Assembly (NCBI RefSeq): GCF_003046585.1
Contig: NZ_QAAE01000003.1
Coordinates: 124,001-188,000, forward strand
DNA length: 64,000 nt
Reading direction: 5' to 3'
DNA from: Nitrosomonas aestuarii
GTDB taxonomy: Bacteria; Pseudomonadota; Gammaproteobacteria; Burkholderiales; Nitrosomonadaceae
Positions 45,043 through 55,086 of this stretch are shown here, piece by piece (the first letter of the stretch is position 1; each line of letters begins with the position of its first letter). The notes beneath the pieces are model-generated. The model was not told the DNA's origin and ran no database searches. It worked only from the letters and a program-made list of their open reading frames with translations. The position numbers and the translations under genes are program-made.

Positions 45043-45518
45043 AAATTGAACATACTCCTGTTTAATGTTTTGAATAATATGAGAATTAACTGTTTATAAA
45101 GAAAAAGCAGTATAATTCATCAATAAACCATATGAACGTCATTACGAAGGTGCTTTGTTGTTACCCTATCAACTAATGAATAAATACTGTTGATGAGTGC
45201 ATTTGAAAAAGCACTTCGTGCAGAAAAACATAAGCAATTTTCATGCCATAATGGTTTGACATAAAAAAAACAGTGGGTTAAACTAGCAGAAGTGATTCGG
45301 GTGTCGTTAAATTCGTAATAAATAAAGATAAAAATTACAGTACTTTGATTTTTAGGTATATTTTTTGTCTCAAATTAGAAACGACAAATAAACGAAAATC
45401 CGTTATCTGTGGTGCTGTTTGATATTAACAATACGGCATGTCACGATTTAACAATCCGCGTCTATAAGACGTGGACTCTAGAGTTTTTAATGCCACAGTC
45501 TTCCGAAAAAACTTTCAA
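45043..45518. other. Gene-free region
   Basis: AT-rich, no supported coding frame. The sequence 45450-45472 can form an imperfect hairpin (CGTCT/AGACG) past the end of the SmbP-like gene, but without a T run, so terminator status is doubtful. Confidence 0.4.
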
Positions 45519-45905
45519 TCAATTATCGGTCAATTGATACATTTCAACCAAAGCATCATCAATGTATTCGGTAGCGATGCGTGCATGCCCCATTCTGGCG
45601 TGTTTTATCGCTTCGACCAGGCGTCTGAGCGATTCTGTTATATGAGTTCTTGCTTGAGTATTGTCATGCTCAATTGCTTGTATTTCAGCCTTTTTGACAT
45701 ATTCAAGACTCATCTTGGCGTATTCGTGAATTTCTTCCGGATGTGCTTTATGAGTTTTGGCCAGTTCTGCATATTTGATTGCTTCAGCCATTAGGCCTGA
45801 TTTCCCTTCAGAATCACTGCTGCCAAAAAAGCCGGATGCATTGATTTGACTGTTGAGGAAAAGTGTGAAAAAACAGATAACTAAATTAGCTGTAAAATTT
45901 TTCAT
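45519..45905 (-). CDS. SmbP-like small metal-binding protein
   Basis: 128 residues with signal peptide (about 1-24). The mature part is helical with the repeated EAIKYAELAKTHK / HEYAKMSLEYVKKAE / SLRRLVEAIKHARMGH / ATEYIDDAL pattern that resembles SmbP, the periplasmic four-helix metal-binding protein described from Nitrosomonas europaea. It has fewer histidines than SmbP itself, so its metal capacity may be lower. GAGGG lies before the ATG. Copper handling would suit an ammonia oxidiser rich in copper enzymes. The family call rests on the helix pattern and periodicity. Confidence 0.7.
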   Translation of the reverse strand: MKNFTANLVICFFTLFLNSQINASGFFGSSDSEGKSGLMAEAIKYAELAKTHKAHPEEIHEYAKMSLEYVKKAEIQAIEHDNTQARTHITESLRRLVEAIKHARMGHARIATEYIDDALVEMYQLTDN

Positions 45906-46792
45906 GTTGTAGCCCTCATTGTTTGTAGATCAAGGCAAAACTTTTTCCTGTTTCCTTAAGCGCTTTAGTTTAATACAGAATAAAAACACTATCTTGATAA
46001 TCTGAGGTTATTTATGAAAATACACAAGTAAAAAATGAAGATTTTTTGAGCTTCTTTCTTAAATAATGTGAACACATATTCATATTCCTGTGAAGCAAAC
46101 AAAATTACACGTCTTGATTTGATAATAATGCAAACAAGTCCTCACACTCGGTTGCTGTCGCCAGGGATATAATTTTAGGCTGATTCTGTGATTCTAATTT
46201 TTATCATAAGAGACCGATTTAACGTATTGTTACATTCCTGCATCCATGTGAACAAGTCTGTTGCTCATGCCTGTTTCCCGTCTGTCAATGTGCAGAGTTT
46301 TTTGGGAGGTAACAGATAAGCAGAATAATCGAGTCAGATCCCGGTACATCTACGACTTCATAAAATAACGCTATGTTGCGCCTCAATATCGAAAAACGAA
46401 GGAACCTACCTGATGTAATTGTAAGCCATTAACCCGAATAACAATTAATCCCGTACTGATCAAAATATCGACACCTGTTATGTGCAATCCTCATAAACAT
46501 CATTTAGTCCTGGGTCGTGCTTATGGTCCACTCGAAAGTGCGATGGAGATTGTATCTGTTTACTACTATAAACCGGCTATTGAACAGGGTGATTTGTCAT
46601 TTCTCAGATAGTCGTTCCATGTCCCAATACTAATGTTCGAATTGTTTTATAAACAGACAAGCCCTCGAACTATAGGCTAATATATATGTGTAATTACTGT
46701 ATTGATGATGTATTAACAGGTTTATAAAACGGTGCGTGGATATTTTTTTCAGCAATTATGACCAATTTTAGTTGATGGGAGTGGTTTTTATA
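45906..46792. other. Long divergent region between the SmbP-like gene and ppsA
   Basis: About 890 bases without a confident gene; it contains both promoters. A 43-codon frame at 46480-46611 (MCNPHKHHLVLGRAYGP.., then YYYKPAIEQGDLSFLR) has protein-like composition but no recognised family and no good ribosome-binding site; it may be a gene fragment. Confidence 0.4.
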
Positions 46793-49180
46793 ATGACTGG
46801 ATATATTGTATGGTTTGATCAGTTGACTATGAGCGATGTCGGCATCGTTGGCGGTAAAAATGCGTCCCTGGGTGAAATGATCAGTCATCTATCTCAAACA
46901 GGCGTTAATGTACCGGGTGGTTTTGCGACTACAACTGAGGCTTATCGGGAATTTCTGATTGCTAACGATCTTGTTGATCGTATTAATCATTTATTGAACG
47001 GGCTGAATGTTGACGATATTGATGCACTCACTACAGCAGGCAAAACGATTCGCGGCTGGATGCTTGACGCCACACTGCCGAATCCGATTATACAGGCAGT
47101 CTCGCAGGCATACGAAAAACTGCTGGCAAGCAATGCTGACCAGGATGCAGTTTCATTTGCTGTGCGTTCTTCGGCCACCGCTGAGGATTTGGCCAATGCT
47201 TCGTTTGCGGGTCAGCAGGAGACTTTATTGAATGTAAGCGGTCTGGATCATCTTTTTGAGGCCATCAAAATAGTGTTTGCTTCGCTGTATAACGATCGAG
47301 CCATTGCATATCGTGTTCATCAACAATTCCCGCATGATAAAGTGTATTTGTCAGCAGGTATTCAGAAAATGGTACGCAGTGATCTTGGTGCAAGTGGCGT
47401 AATGTTTACGTTGGATACCGAATCGGGTTTCCGTGATGCCGTTTTCATCACCGCCGCGTATGGACTGGGAGAAACCATCGTGCAAGGCATCGTTAACCCT
47501 GATGAATTTTATGTCTACAAGCGTGTACTGGCTGAAGGTAATCCAGCAATTCTTTCGCGGCGCTTAGGCACTAAAACCGTCGAAATGATTTACAGTGATC
47601 GGAAAAACAATCAGAGTGACGCCACAATCATTCGTGACGTGGAATTTGACCGGCGCACGCGTTTTGCCTTGTCCGACAGTCAGGTTGAGACACTGGCACG
47701 TCAGGCTGTGATTATTGAACAGCATTATGGACGCCCAATGGATATTGAGTGGGCTTTGGACGGTTCGGATGGACAGTTGTATATTGTGCAGGCCCGTCCC
47801 GAGACTGTTGAAAGTCGCAGCAGTACAGGGCTGGAACGTTTCAAATTGAAAGAGAAAGGTGCGGCGCTGGCTGAAGGCCGGGCGATCGGACAGAAAATAG
47901 GTCAGGGAGCGGCGCGTTTGATCACGGGCATTGACCAAATGAACAAAATTCAGGCGGGTGATGTGTTGGTAACTGATATGACGGATCCGGACTGGGAGCC
48001 TATTATGAAGCGGGCGGCCGCTATTGTAACCAATCGTGGAGGCCGCACTTGTCATGCGGCAATTATCGCGAGGGAAATGGGGATTCCCGCGGTAGTGGGT
48101 TGCGGCGATGCAACGGCTTGCATCAAAGACGGCGCGCAGGTTACCGTATCGTGCGCTGAGGGTGATACCGGTTATGTATATGAAGGACTATTGAAATTTG
48201 AGCATAGCACGGTAGATGCGGGTAAGTTGCCGGAATTGCCTGTCAAAATTATGATGAATGTTGGTAACCCGTCTTATGCTTTTTCATTTTCACGCATCCC
48301 GAATCAGGGTGTCGGACTAGCAAGGCTGGAATTCATTATCAGCAATATGATTGGTATTCATCCCAAAGCATTACTGGAGTTTGACCAATTGCCCGTTGAT
48401 CTGAAAAATGAAATTGGCAGCCGTACTGCAGGTTATGCGAGTCCGGTTGATTTTTATGTGGAAAAGCTCGCTGAAGGTATTGCAATGCTGGCTGCGGCGT
48501 TTTACCCCAATGCTGTCATCGTACGTACTTCCGATTTTAAATCAAATGAATACGCAAATTTGATTGCAGGTGATCGCTACGAACCTCATGAAGAAAATCC
48601 GATGATCGGTTTTCGCGGCGCATCACGTTATCTTTCGGATGATTTTAAGGATTGTTTTGAATTGGAGTGCAGGGCGTTGCGTAAAGTGCGTGATGAAATG
48701 GGTTTAACTAATGTCGAAATTATGATTCCATTTTGCCGGACGCTGAATGAAGCTGACCAGGTAACAGCATTGCTCGCTTCGCAGGGATTTGTGCGTGGCA
48801 ACAACGGTTTGCGGTTGATCATGATGTGTGAAATCCCATCCAATGCAATACTCGCGGAAGAATTTTTACAGTATTTTGACGGTTTTTCCATTGGCTCTAA
48901 TGATATGACCCAATTAACGTTGGGTATTGATCGGGATTCCGCGTTGGTTTCTCATTTATTTGATGAGAGAAATCCTGCTGTGAAAAGATTGTTAAAAATG
49001 GCCATTGACGCCTGCCACAAGCAAGGTAAATACATTGGCATTTGCGGACAAGGGCCTTCGGATTACCCGGATTTTGCAGCCTGGTTGTTCGAACAGAAAA
49101 TCAGCAGCCTGTCGCTCAATCCCGATTCAGTGATGCAGACATGGCTTGATTTAGCAAAATTCAGCATGCAGGATGGTTAA
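46793..49180 (+). CDS. ppsA: Phosphoenolpyruvate synthase
   Basis: 795 residues from the ATG at 46793, which has GGGAG upstream; a longer reading starts with TTG at 46772. It makes PEP from pyruvate and ATP. The ATP-grasp part shows [31 protein letters not shown] and [16 protein letters not shown]; the phospho-His is in [20 protein letters not shown]; the PEP-binding part has [17 protein letters not shown] and [19 protein letters not shown]. It overlaps the regulator gene ppsR by 8 bases. Confidence 0.95.
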   Translation: MTGYIVWFDQLTMSDVGIVGGKNASLGEMISHLSQTGVNVPGGFATTTEAYREFLIANDLVDRINHLLNGLNVDDIDALTTAGKTIRGWMLDATLPNPIIQAVSQAYEKLLASNADQDAVSFAVRSSATAEDLANASFAGQQETLLNVSGLDHLFEAIKIVFASLYNDRAIAYRVHQQFPHDKVYLSAGIQKMVRSDLGASGVMFTLDTESGFRDAVFITAAYGLGETIVQGIVNPDEFYVYKRVLAEGNPAILSRRLGTKTVEMIYSDRKNNQSDATIIRDVEFDRRTRFALSDSQVETLARQAVIIEQHYGRPMDIEWALDGSDGQLYIVQARPETVESRSSTGLERFKLKEKGAALAEGRAIGQKIGQGAARLITGIDQMNKIQAGDVLVTDMTDPDWEPIMKRAAAIVTNRGGRTCHAAIIAREMGIPAVVGCGDATACIKDGAQVTVSCAEGDTGYVYEGLLKFEHSTVDAGKLPELPVKIMMNVGNPSYAFSFSRIPNQGVGLARLEFIISNMIGIHPKALLEFDQLPVDLKNEIGSRTAGYASPVDFYVEKLAEGIAMLAAAFYPNAVIVRTSDFKSNEYANLIAGDRYEPHEENPMIGFRGASRYLSDDFKDCFELECRALRKVRDEMGLTNVEIMIPFCRTLNEADQVTALLASQGFVRGNNGLRLIMMCEIPSNAILAEEFLQYFDGFSIGSNDMTQLTLGIDRDSALVSHLFDERNPAVKRLLKMAIDACHKQGKYIGICGQGPSDYPDFAAWLFEQKISSLSLNPDSVMQTWLDLAKFSMQDG

Positions 49181-50003
49181 TCAAAAGCGCACTGTCTTCT
49201 ACTTATCCGACCGTACCGGCATTACGGCCGAGACGCTCGGCCACAGTTTGTTGACGCAATTTGATGGCATTGAATGGAACACGATCAATGTGCCTTTTCT
49301 GGATGATATCGAGAAAGCGCATAACGTCACCAGGCAAATTAACGAAATCGCCGAATGTGAAGATCATAAACCTTTAGTATTCAGCACATTGCTAAATCCT
49401 GAATTTCTTGAGATCATTAAACAGGCAAATTGCCGTGTATTTGATTTTTTTGAAGCATTTATTTGTCCTATTGAGGAAGAATTGCGTTTGCCGTTCGCAC
49501 GTATGGCCGGACGATCACATGGTCTACAGCATCATCTGTCGTATTTCAAACGCATTGCCGCAATTAACTATGTGCTCGCGCATGATGACGGTGTTAATCC
49601 TAAGAGCTTCGAAGAAGCCGATATCGTTCTGATCGGTGTTTCGCGATCCGGTAAAACGCCGACCTGTCTTTATTTAGGATTGCAGTACGGTATTGCTGCA
49701 GCCAATTATCCGTTGACGCAAGATGATATGCAGGTCATGCAGTTACCAAAAGTTTTGCAAAATGCCAGAGCGAAATTATTCGGTCTGACGCTCAGTGCAG
49801 CGCAACTACATTTCATTCGGCAGGAACGTCGGCCTAATAGTACATATGCTTCACTGGCGCAGTGTCAGCATGAAATTCAGTGGCAGGAATCACTGTTTCG
49901 TCAATACAATATTCCTCATCTGGATACGACACGTATTTCCATTGAGGAAATCAGTGCGACTATTTTGAATCGCTGCGGACTCAGGCGTCAATTATATGGA
50001 TGA
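49173..50003 (+). CDS. ppsR: PEP synthase regulatory kinase/pyrophosphorylase PpsR
   Basis: 276 residues of the DUF299 family, with [20 protein letters not shown] at the start and the P-loop [15 protein letters not shown]. PpsR inactivates PEP synthase by ADP-dependent phosphorylation of a Thr and reverses this with phosphate. The gene overlaps ppsA, so enzyme and regulator are made together. It ends shortly before a copy of the dispersed repeat. Confidence 0.93.
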   Translation: MVNQKRTVFYLSDRTGITAETLGHSLLTQFDGIEWNTINVPFLDDIEKAHNVTRQINEIAECEDHKPLVFSTLLNPEFLEIIKQANCRVFDFFEAFICPIEEELRLPFARMAGRSHGLQHHLSYFKRIAAINYVLAHDDGVNPKSFEEADIVLIGVSRSGKTPTCLYLGLQYGIAAANYPLTQDDMQVMQLPKVLQNARAKLFGLTLSAAQLHFIRQERRPNSTYASLAQCQHEIQWQESLFRQYNIPHLDTTRISIEEISATILNRCGLRRQLYG

Positions 50004-50045
50004 ATCAGAACCGAACGGCGCCGGCGTCTGCACTTCAACAGTGCC

Positions 50046-50108
50046 GTTGAAAAACTATCTGCGTTGCCATTTTGACTTGTATGCCTGCCCCGAAAACATT
50101 TTTCAATG
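50046..50108. repeat. Dispersed palindromic repeat, copy 2
   Basis: GTTGAAAAACTATCTGCG at the left and CGAAAACATTTTTCAA at the right form inverted ends, about 63 bases overall. The left end matches copy 1 at 35563 over GTTGAAAAACTATCTGCG. It lies between the convergent ppsR and CopD-fusion genes, where a shared transcript end would be expected. Confidence 0.75.
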
Positions 50109-50113
50109 ATATC

Positions 50114-52147
50114 TTAATGCGCGTGATCACCTGGCGGTGGCATAATTTCGTCTTCCGAACTGAGTAAATCCAGTTGCTGGGATAGCGCGCTAAAGTTTTG
50201 CCAGCCAAAGCCTTCGAATTGCGCGTTCCATCTTGCGCGTAGATAACCAAAGCGATCAATCATAAATTCCATATGGACCGGTGTCATGCCGGGCCCGCTT
50301 AAATCCGGTACAGTCCTGACCCGGCGATAGAGTAAATAAGTGTCTCTTATCTGAGACCAGCCTTCAGTCACGATGGGAAAAGGAACGACATCGATGATAG
50401 CCTCCATTTCTTGATCGGTGAGTTTTTGCATGGGAATTGCAAGGATTTCAGTGTTGTGATCGCGCGAGACTTTTTCATAAAAATGTTTTAACTGAAGTAA
50501 GCGCTGGTGCGATTGCGGCCAGGAAAAGAAAACTAGAATGACATTTTTTTCCAAGCGAAAATCCTTTAAATCACCACTGGAGCCGTCATTTGCAGCGTAG
50601 AAAAATACAGGTGAAGCAATAGCGGGGGTTTCCGGGAGAATCATGGTGCCAAGCAGGCGTGCATCAAAACCGCGTGAAAGAGCATGGAGAAAATTAATCA
50701 CATCCCAGATATCATCTTCGGACAGCGTTTCAGAAAAACCAGACATGTCAGTTCCAGGGATGCCATTTGCTATCCAATGATAAAAATTGCCAACGGTATG
50801 TCTTCTTGTGTGCGGTTCCGTCAGCAGGTCAGTCGGCCCGGAAGATAGTGTTCCGGCAAGCGCACCGTTGCCCTTTCCCTGGGGACCGTGACAATCGGCG
50901 CAATGTTCGGCATACAAGCGTGCGCCATGCGATATTGAAATGGCATCGAACGGGATCAGCGGTTTAAGATAAGTCTCAGGGTAAGCTTCTATTGTAACAG
51001 GGGGTAACGCTATTCCCATTGCAGTGAGCGTCAGTACACCCGGCGCAAAAATCGTTTTCTTCCAGCTCCAGTGCAATTGTATTCCGATCCAGGCTATGCT
51101 CAGCGCGACGAAAAACAATGCGGTACCAAACCAAAACAGTTCTTCGTCAATGGATTCTTCAGATGCTGTCTCAAAAGCGAATCGAAATGGAAAAGGCCAG
51201 TTTTCGATAATCGTATGCTTGGCGGGAAGCGTATTGGCTAATACGGTGGCAACCAGCATCAATGCTAATGCAAGAATAAACTCAATACGCACCCATTTTT
51301 TAAGATGCGTAATACTGTCCTTTATTTGGTCAGTTATATCCACTTGGGAAATCAAAGGCAACCATTTGTATCGTGCCTGATAGGCAATTATCAGAATAAT
51401 CGCCAATATGAGCAGCTTAAAATTTAATAGCCAGCCATAAGGACTGGAAACAAGTGTATGGTAATAACCTTCAACCATGCGATCGGCTACGATCAGGCCG
51501 GTTGCCAGCAACAAAAACATGACGGGCAGGGCGATGGTGGAAAATTGATTGAGAAACGATGCATTTAACAAGCGCGTGATTTTATCGCTTTCGTGCTGGC
51601 TGTTAAGTACAATCAGCAAAAAAGCGGGGAGTGCGCCAAACCATACGCCTGCCAGCAGAATGTGCAGTGCAAACGGCGCAATGGCTACAAAAGACATTTC
51701 ATCCGCGCTCGAATGGCTGACAAATGTTCCTGCTATCAAGGGAAGCGAGGCCGCAAAGGCACAAACAACATAATGCCAGCGCTGCCGGTTTTTACGCAGA
51801 ACGAGTGCAACTGTAGCAAGCAGAGAAGCAGCGAGTAATATCCGGACAAAAGCGATCAAGCCGACCTGTGTCCGTTGAACAAATTTTATCCATGCATCTG
51901 GATTCCAGGTATTGGCTATATGACCCGTGGCTTCACCGGTCGTAGTGGCCAGAATGCCTATCAGGCCCAACACAACTACGCCAGCCAGCCAGGGAAAAAT
52001 TTTTTCCAGATGAACCAGCCAAGATGCGGGATGTTCCAGTACCCCCTTTTTTTGCCAGACAATAGCGAGGAAAAAAAAACTGCCAAACAGAATTAAATTA
52101 GCAGACAGTTGTGCCCAGTGTGAAAAATTAGCAATGATTTCAAACAT
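50114..52147 (-). CDS. CopD-like membrane domain fused to cytochrome c and a thioredoxin-like domain
   Basis: 677 residues. About 1-290 are eight or so membrane helices of CopD type, with the conserved HILLAGVWFGALPAFLL and HSSADEMSF. A further membrane pair lies about 335-385. Residues about 395-490 are a cytochrome c with CADCH haem attachment, and GTDMSGF supplies a likely axial Met. Residues about 510-650 resemble a SCO/AhpC-like thioredoxin fold (NVILVFFSWPQSHQR) but the CxxxCP pair is missing. It probably acts in copper or electron handling at the inner membrane, haem in the periplasm. It is monocistronic on the minus strand. Confidence 0.8.
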   Translation of the reverse strand: MFEIIANFSHWAQLSANLILFGSFFFLAIVWQKKGVLEHPASWLVHLEKIFPWLAGVVVLGLIGILATTTGEATGHIANTWNPDAWIKFVQRTQVGLIAFVRILLAASLLATVALVLRKNRQRWHYVVCAFAASLPLIAGTFVSHSSADEMSFVAIAPFALHILLAGVWFGALPAFLLIVLNSQHESDKITRLLNASFLNQFSTIALPVMFLLLATGLIVADRMVEGYYHTLVSSPYGWLLNFKLLILAIILIIAYQARYKWLPLISQVDITDQIKDSITHLKKWVRIEFILALALMLVATVLANTLPAKHTIIENWPFPFRFAFETASEESIDEELFWFGTALFFVALSIAWIGIQLHWSWKKTIFAPGVLTLTAMGIALPPVTIEAYPETYLKPLIPFDAISISHGARLYAEHCADCHGPQGKGNGALAGTLSSGPTDLLTEPHTRRHTVGNFYHWIANGIPGTDMSGFSETLSEDDIWDVINFLHALSRGFDARLLGTMILPETPAIASPVFFYAANDGSSGDLKDFRLEKNVILVFFSWPQSHQRLLQLKHFYEKVSRDHNTEILAIPMQKLTDQEMEAIIDVVPFPIVTEGWSQIRDTYLLYRRVRTVPDLSGPGMTPVHMEFMIDRFGYLRARWNAQFEGFGWQNFSALSQQLDLLSSEDEIMPPPGDHAH

Positions 52148-52784
52148 ATTATTATAAGTATTCTTGTATCGCCGTTATCAGCAACAGCAAAGTAAGCGTT
52201 GATGATTTTCCAGTACAACTCTGAATGAATTTCAGCGCTTTAAGCATGTGTACACTTATCTAATATCATGGTTGATGATGGCGTCTTAAGACCCCAAAGA
52301 TAAGAGGCCAGATATTTTACCTTGAGTATGGGGATATTCAAATCATATTCGGCCTTGTTGTCGAATACATGCGAATACCAGTATGGGATAATTTGTAGCT
52401 GACGGCAAAGTGTATAATCATCGAATTAATGTGTAATATAAAACAAAATGTATGTCCGAAAACATCTTATCATTCGTTAAATATCTCCAGAAAACAGGAC
52501 ATCAAACTGGACGAGTCAGCATTCGGGCCGTGGTCAGATTGATCGGCGAACCCCTCTTCTTGGATAGCCGTCTCTGTTTTTGTCTTGCCAGATGTCATTG
52601 AGTGCAAAGCTTAAAGATAAGGTGTAATGAATGAAATGCTTTGCCATGCAGTTTTACATTGATCATGAATGCTACTTAGGTAGTGCTTTGTGATCATTAC
52701 ATCCTGCAATATGAAAACGAAGTGTAACGGGGGCAAACGGCACATGGACGGCGTTAAAGAATGAATCAGAATGGGGAGGTTTAA
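52148..52784. other. Gene-free region before the S10 peptidase gene
   Basis: About 640 bases with no supported gene. A short frame at 52452 (MSENILSFVKYLQKTGHQTG..) could be a remnant but is too short to call. The promoters of the two divergent flanking genes must lie here. Confidence 0.4.
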
Positions 52785-54350
52785 TTGATTTCACAGCTGA
52801 TGTTGATAGTGATTATTGTCTGGATCGGTTTGGTGCAGATGCCGGTAGCTATGAGCGCAGAGGAAGAGACTGGAGTAAAGCAAGAATCTCCGAGTGAAGC
52901 GCGCGCATCTGATTTAGCGAATCAATCCGTAACTACACATATTTTCAAATCAGGTCAGGCAACGCTTGATTATACGGCGACTGCCGCATCGGTAACTGTC
53001 CATGACAAGCAGTTCAAACCTGCAGGTCAAATTTTTTACGTTGCTTATACAATGAACCAGCCGGATCAGCAGCGCCGGGCGCTGACTTTTGTGTTTAATG
53101 GCGGCCCCGGCGCAGCGTCCGCTTATTTGCATCTTGGCGCACTGGGACCGAAACGTGTCGTATTTAATAAAAACGGGACAGTGCCTACACCGACCCGCAT
53201 CGTGGATAATCCGAAAAGCTGGCTGGCTTTTACTGACCTGGTATTTGTTGACCCGGTTGGGACGGGTTACAGCCGCAAATCCGGGAGTAAGAAAACAAGT
53301 CAATCAGCATCGGACAAACAAGTACACGGCCGGTCACAATTCTGGGGTGTTGAGGAAGATGTTCATTCGCTGTCTCGCTTTATTCGTAACTATCTCACTG
53401 AAGAGAATCGATGGCTGTCGCCTGTTTATCTGGCTGGAGAGAGTTATGGCGGATTCCGGGTGGCACGCCTTTCCAGGCGGTTACAGGCGGATTATGGTAT
53501 CGCACCAAGCGGCTTGATTCTGATCTCGCCGGCGCTGGATTTCAGTTTTATATGGGGCGGCGAGTACAGTCTGTGGCCATGGGTGTCTTTGCTGCCAAGC
53601 TATGCGGCGGTGGCTGCGATTCATCAGCGCAGCGATCAGGTCGATTATATAGCCGAACGGCCGCGAGATACACTGATAGAGGTGGAGCGTTTCGCCTTAA
53701 CGGGGTATCTGAGTGGGCTGGCGGCAGGAACGCCTGAACCTGATTGGCTAGATCAGGTCAGCAACATCATCGCCTTGGATAAGGATACTTTACAGCGTTC
53801 TACAGGACGTATTTCGGCGGCGCGCTTTGTTAAGACACTTCTTGCCGACCAGCGCCGCTTGCTGAGTTTATATGACGGATCAATAACACTGATTGATCCG
53901 GATCCTGCTAAACAGTTTATGAGTGGCCGCGATCTCTATCTTGACAGGCTTAATGCGCCTGTTACGGCGGCCTTTAACAGTTATGTGCGCAAACATTTAA
54001 CATTTAAGTCTGAATTACCTTATTTACTTCTCAATAAAGATGTATCCAGTGCCTGGAACTGGCGATCGGGGATTCATGGCCAACAGGGTTTTGCCGAGGC
54101 GGTTTCTGATTTGAAGCTGGCCATGAGTCTGAATCCGGATATGCGTGTAAAGATTGTACATGGTGTGTTTGATTTGGTAACGCCTTACTTTGCTTCTGAA
54201 ATATTAATCAGGCAAATGGCGCTGGATCCAAAAATAAGCCGTAATATTGAGCTTAATGTTTATCATGGCGGACATATGTTCTACTTCCACCAGGATTCAC
54301 TTAATGCCTTGTATAGTGATACGCTTCGGTTTTATAAACGGAATTTATAA
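52785..54350 (+). CDS. Exported S10 family serine carboxypeptidase-like protein
   Basis: 521 residues starting at a TTG behind GGGAGG. A signal peptide (about 4-24, ending AMS) is followed by the S10 alpha/beta-hydrolase landmarks: FVFNGGPGAASAYLHL (oxyanion region), FVDPVGTGYS, the nucleophile LAGESYGGFRVARL, and a C-terminal GVFDLVTPY (Asp) and YHGGHMFYF (His). It would cleave C-terminal residues in the periplasm. It lies divergent from the CopD fusion and before trxC. Confidence 0.88.
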   Translation: MISQLMLIVIIVWIGLVQMPVAMSAEEETGVKQESPSEARASDLANQSVTTHIFKSGQATLDYTATAASVTVHDKQFKPAGQIFYVAYTMNQPDQQRRALTFVFNGGPGAASAYLHLGALGPKRVVFNKNGTVPTPTRIVDNPKSWLAFTDLVFVDPVGTGYSRKSGSKKTSQSASDKQVHGRSQFWGVEEDVHSLSRFIRNYLTEENRWLSPVYLAGESYGGFRVARLSRRLQADYGIAPSGLILISPALDFSFIWGGEYSLWPWVSLLPSYAAVAAIHQRSDQVDYIAERPRDTLIEVERFALTGYLSGLAAGTPEPDWLDQVSNIIALDKDTLQRSTGRISAARFVKTLLADQRRLLSLYDGSITLIDPDPAKQFMSGRDLYLDRLNAPVTAAFNSYVRKHLTFKSELPYLLLNKDVSSAWNWRSGIHGQQGFAEAVSDLKLAMSLNPDMRVKIVHGVFDLVTPYFASEILIRQMALDPKISRNIELNVYHGGHMFYFHQDSLNALYSDTLRFYKRNL

Positions 54351-54412
54351 TTTCGTGGGTTTAGTTATTGGGTTTCATTCATTATTCTCTAAAATTGTCA
54401 TGACAAAGCACA

Positions 54413-54850
54413 ATGTCTGAATCGGCCTTGCTTGTTTGTCCATATTGCGACGTTGCTAATCGTGTTCCTTCTGCGCGGTTGAATGAAGGGCCGAAATGCG
54501 GCAAATGTCATCGATTGCTGTTTGACGGTCAACCCGTGGCGCTGACATCAGCCAGTTTTCAAAAGCATATCAACCAAAGTGATATTCCAGTAATGGTTGA
54601 TTTTTGGGCGCCGTGGTGCGGGCCTTGCAAGATCATGGCGCCACAATTTGCGCAAGCTGCTGCACAACTGGAACCAAAAGTCCGGCTGGCAAAGGTGAAT
54701 ACCGATGCCGAGCATACGCTTGGTGCGCAATTTGGTATCCGCAGCATTCCAACGTTGGTGTTATTCCGGCAGGGTCATGAAGTTGCGCGTCATCCGGGTG
54801 CGATGAATGCAGCAGAAATTGTGCGATGGACGCTTGGTAAAATGACGTGA
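54413..54850 (+). CDS. trxC: Thioredoxin 2 (TrxC)
   Basis: 145 residues. The N-terminal zinc-binding module has two CxxC pairs (CPYCDVANRVP and CGKCHRLL), followed by a thioredoxin fold with active site FWAPWCGPCK and the cis-Pro segment RSIPTLVLF. TrxC reduces cytoplasmic disulphides and is zinc-linked and stress-induced in E. coli. It converges with copZ, 7 bases between stops. Confidence 0.94.
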   Translation: MSESALLVCPYCDVANRVPSARLNEGPKCGKCHRLLFDGQPVALTSASFQKHINQSDIPVMVDFWAPWCGPCKIMAPQFAQAAAQLEPKVRLAKVNTDAEHTLGAQFGIRSIPTLVLFRQGHEVARHPGAMNAAEIVRWTLGKMT

Positions 54851-54857
54851 TAGCTCG

Positions 54858-55073
54858 TCAATTGGTGACTTCAAAACCTGCATCATCAATTATTTTTTTT
54901 AAATGATCGATGCTGGCACTGGCTGGATCATGCACAATGATGGCCTGTGCTGCATCAAGAGATACTTCAACTTTCTCAACGCCGGTCTGATTTTTAAGGA
55001 CGGTTTTGACACTATTGACACAGCCACCGCATGTCATACCCTGTATTTTGAGTGTAGTTGTGGTTGTTTGCAT
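54858..55073 (-). CDS. CopZ-like heavy-metal-associated copper chaperone
   Basis: 71 residues forming one HMA domain with metal site MTCGGC (residues 13-18), betaalphabetabetaalphabeta length and FEV at the end. It would bind Cu(I) and pass it to the ATPase encoded just before it (13-base gap). Usual CopZ proteins have this size. Confidence 0.9.
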   Translation of the reverse strand: MQTTTTTLKIQGMTCGGCVNSVKTVLKNQTGVEKVEVSLDAAQAIIVHDPASASIDHLKKIIDDAGFEVTN

Positions 55074-55086
55074 GTTGAGTCTTCCT

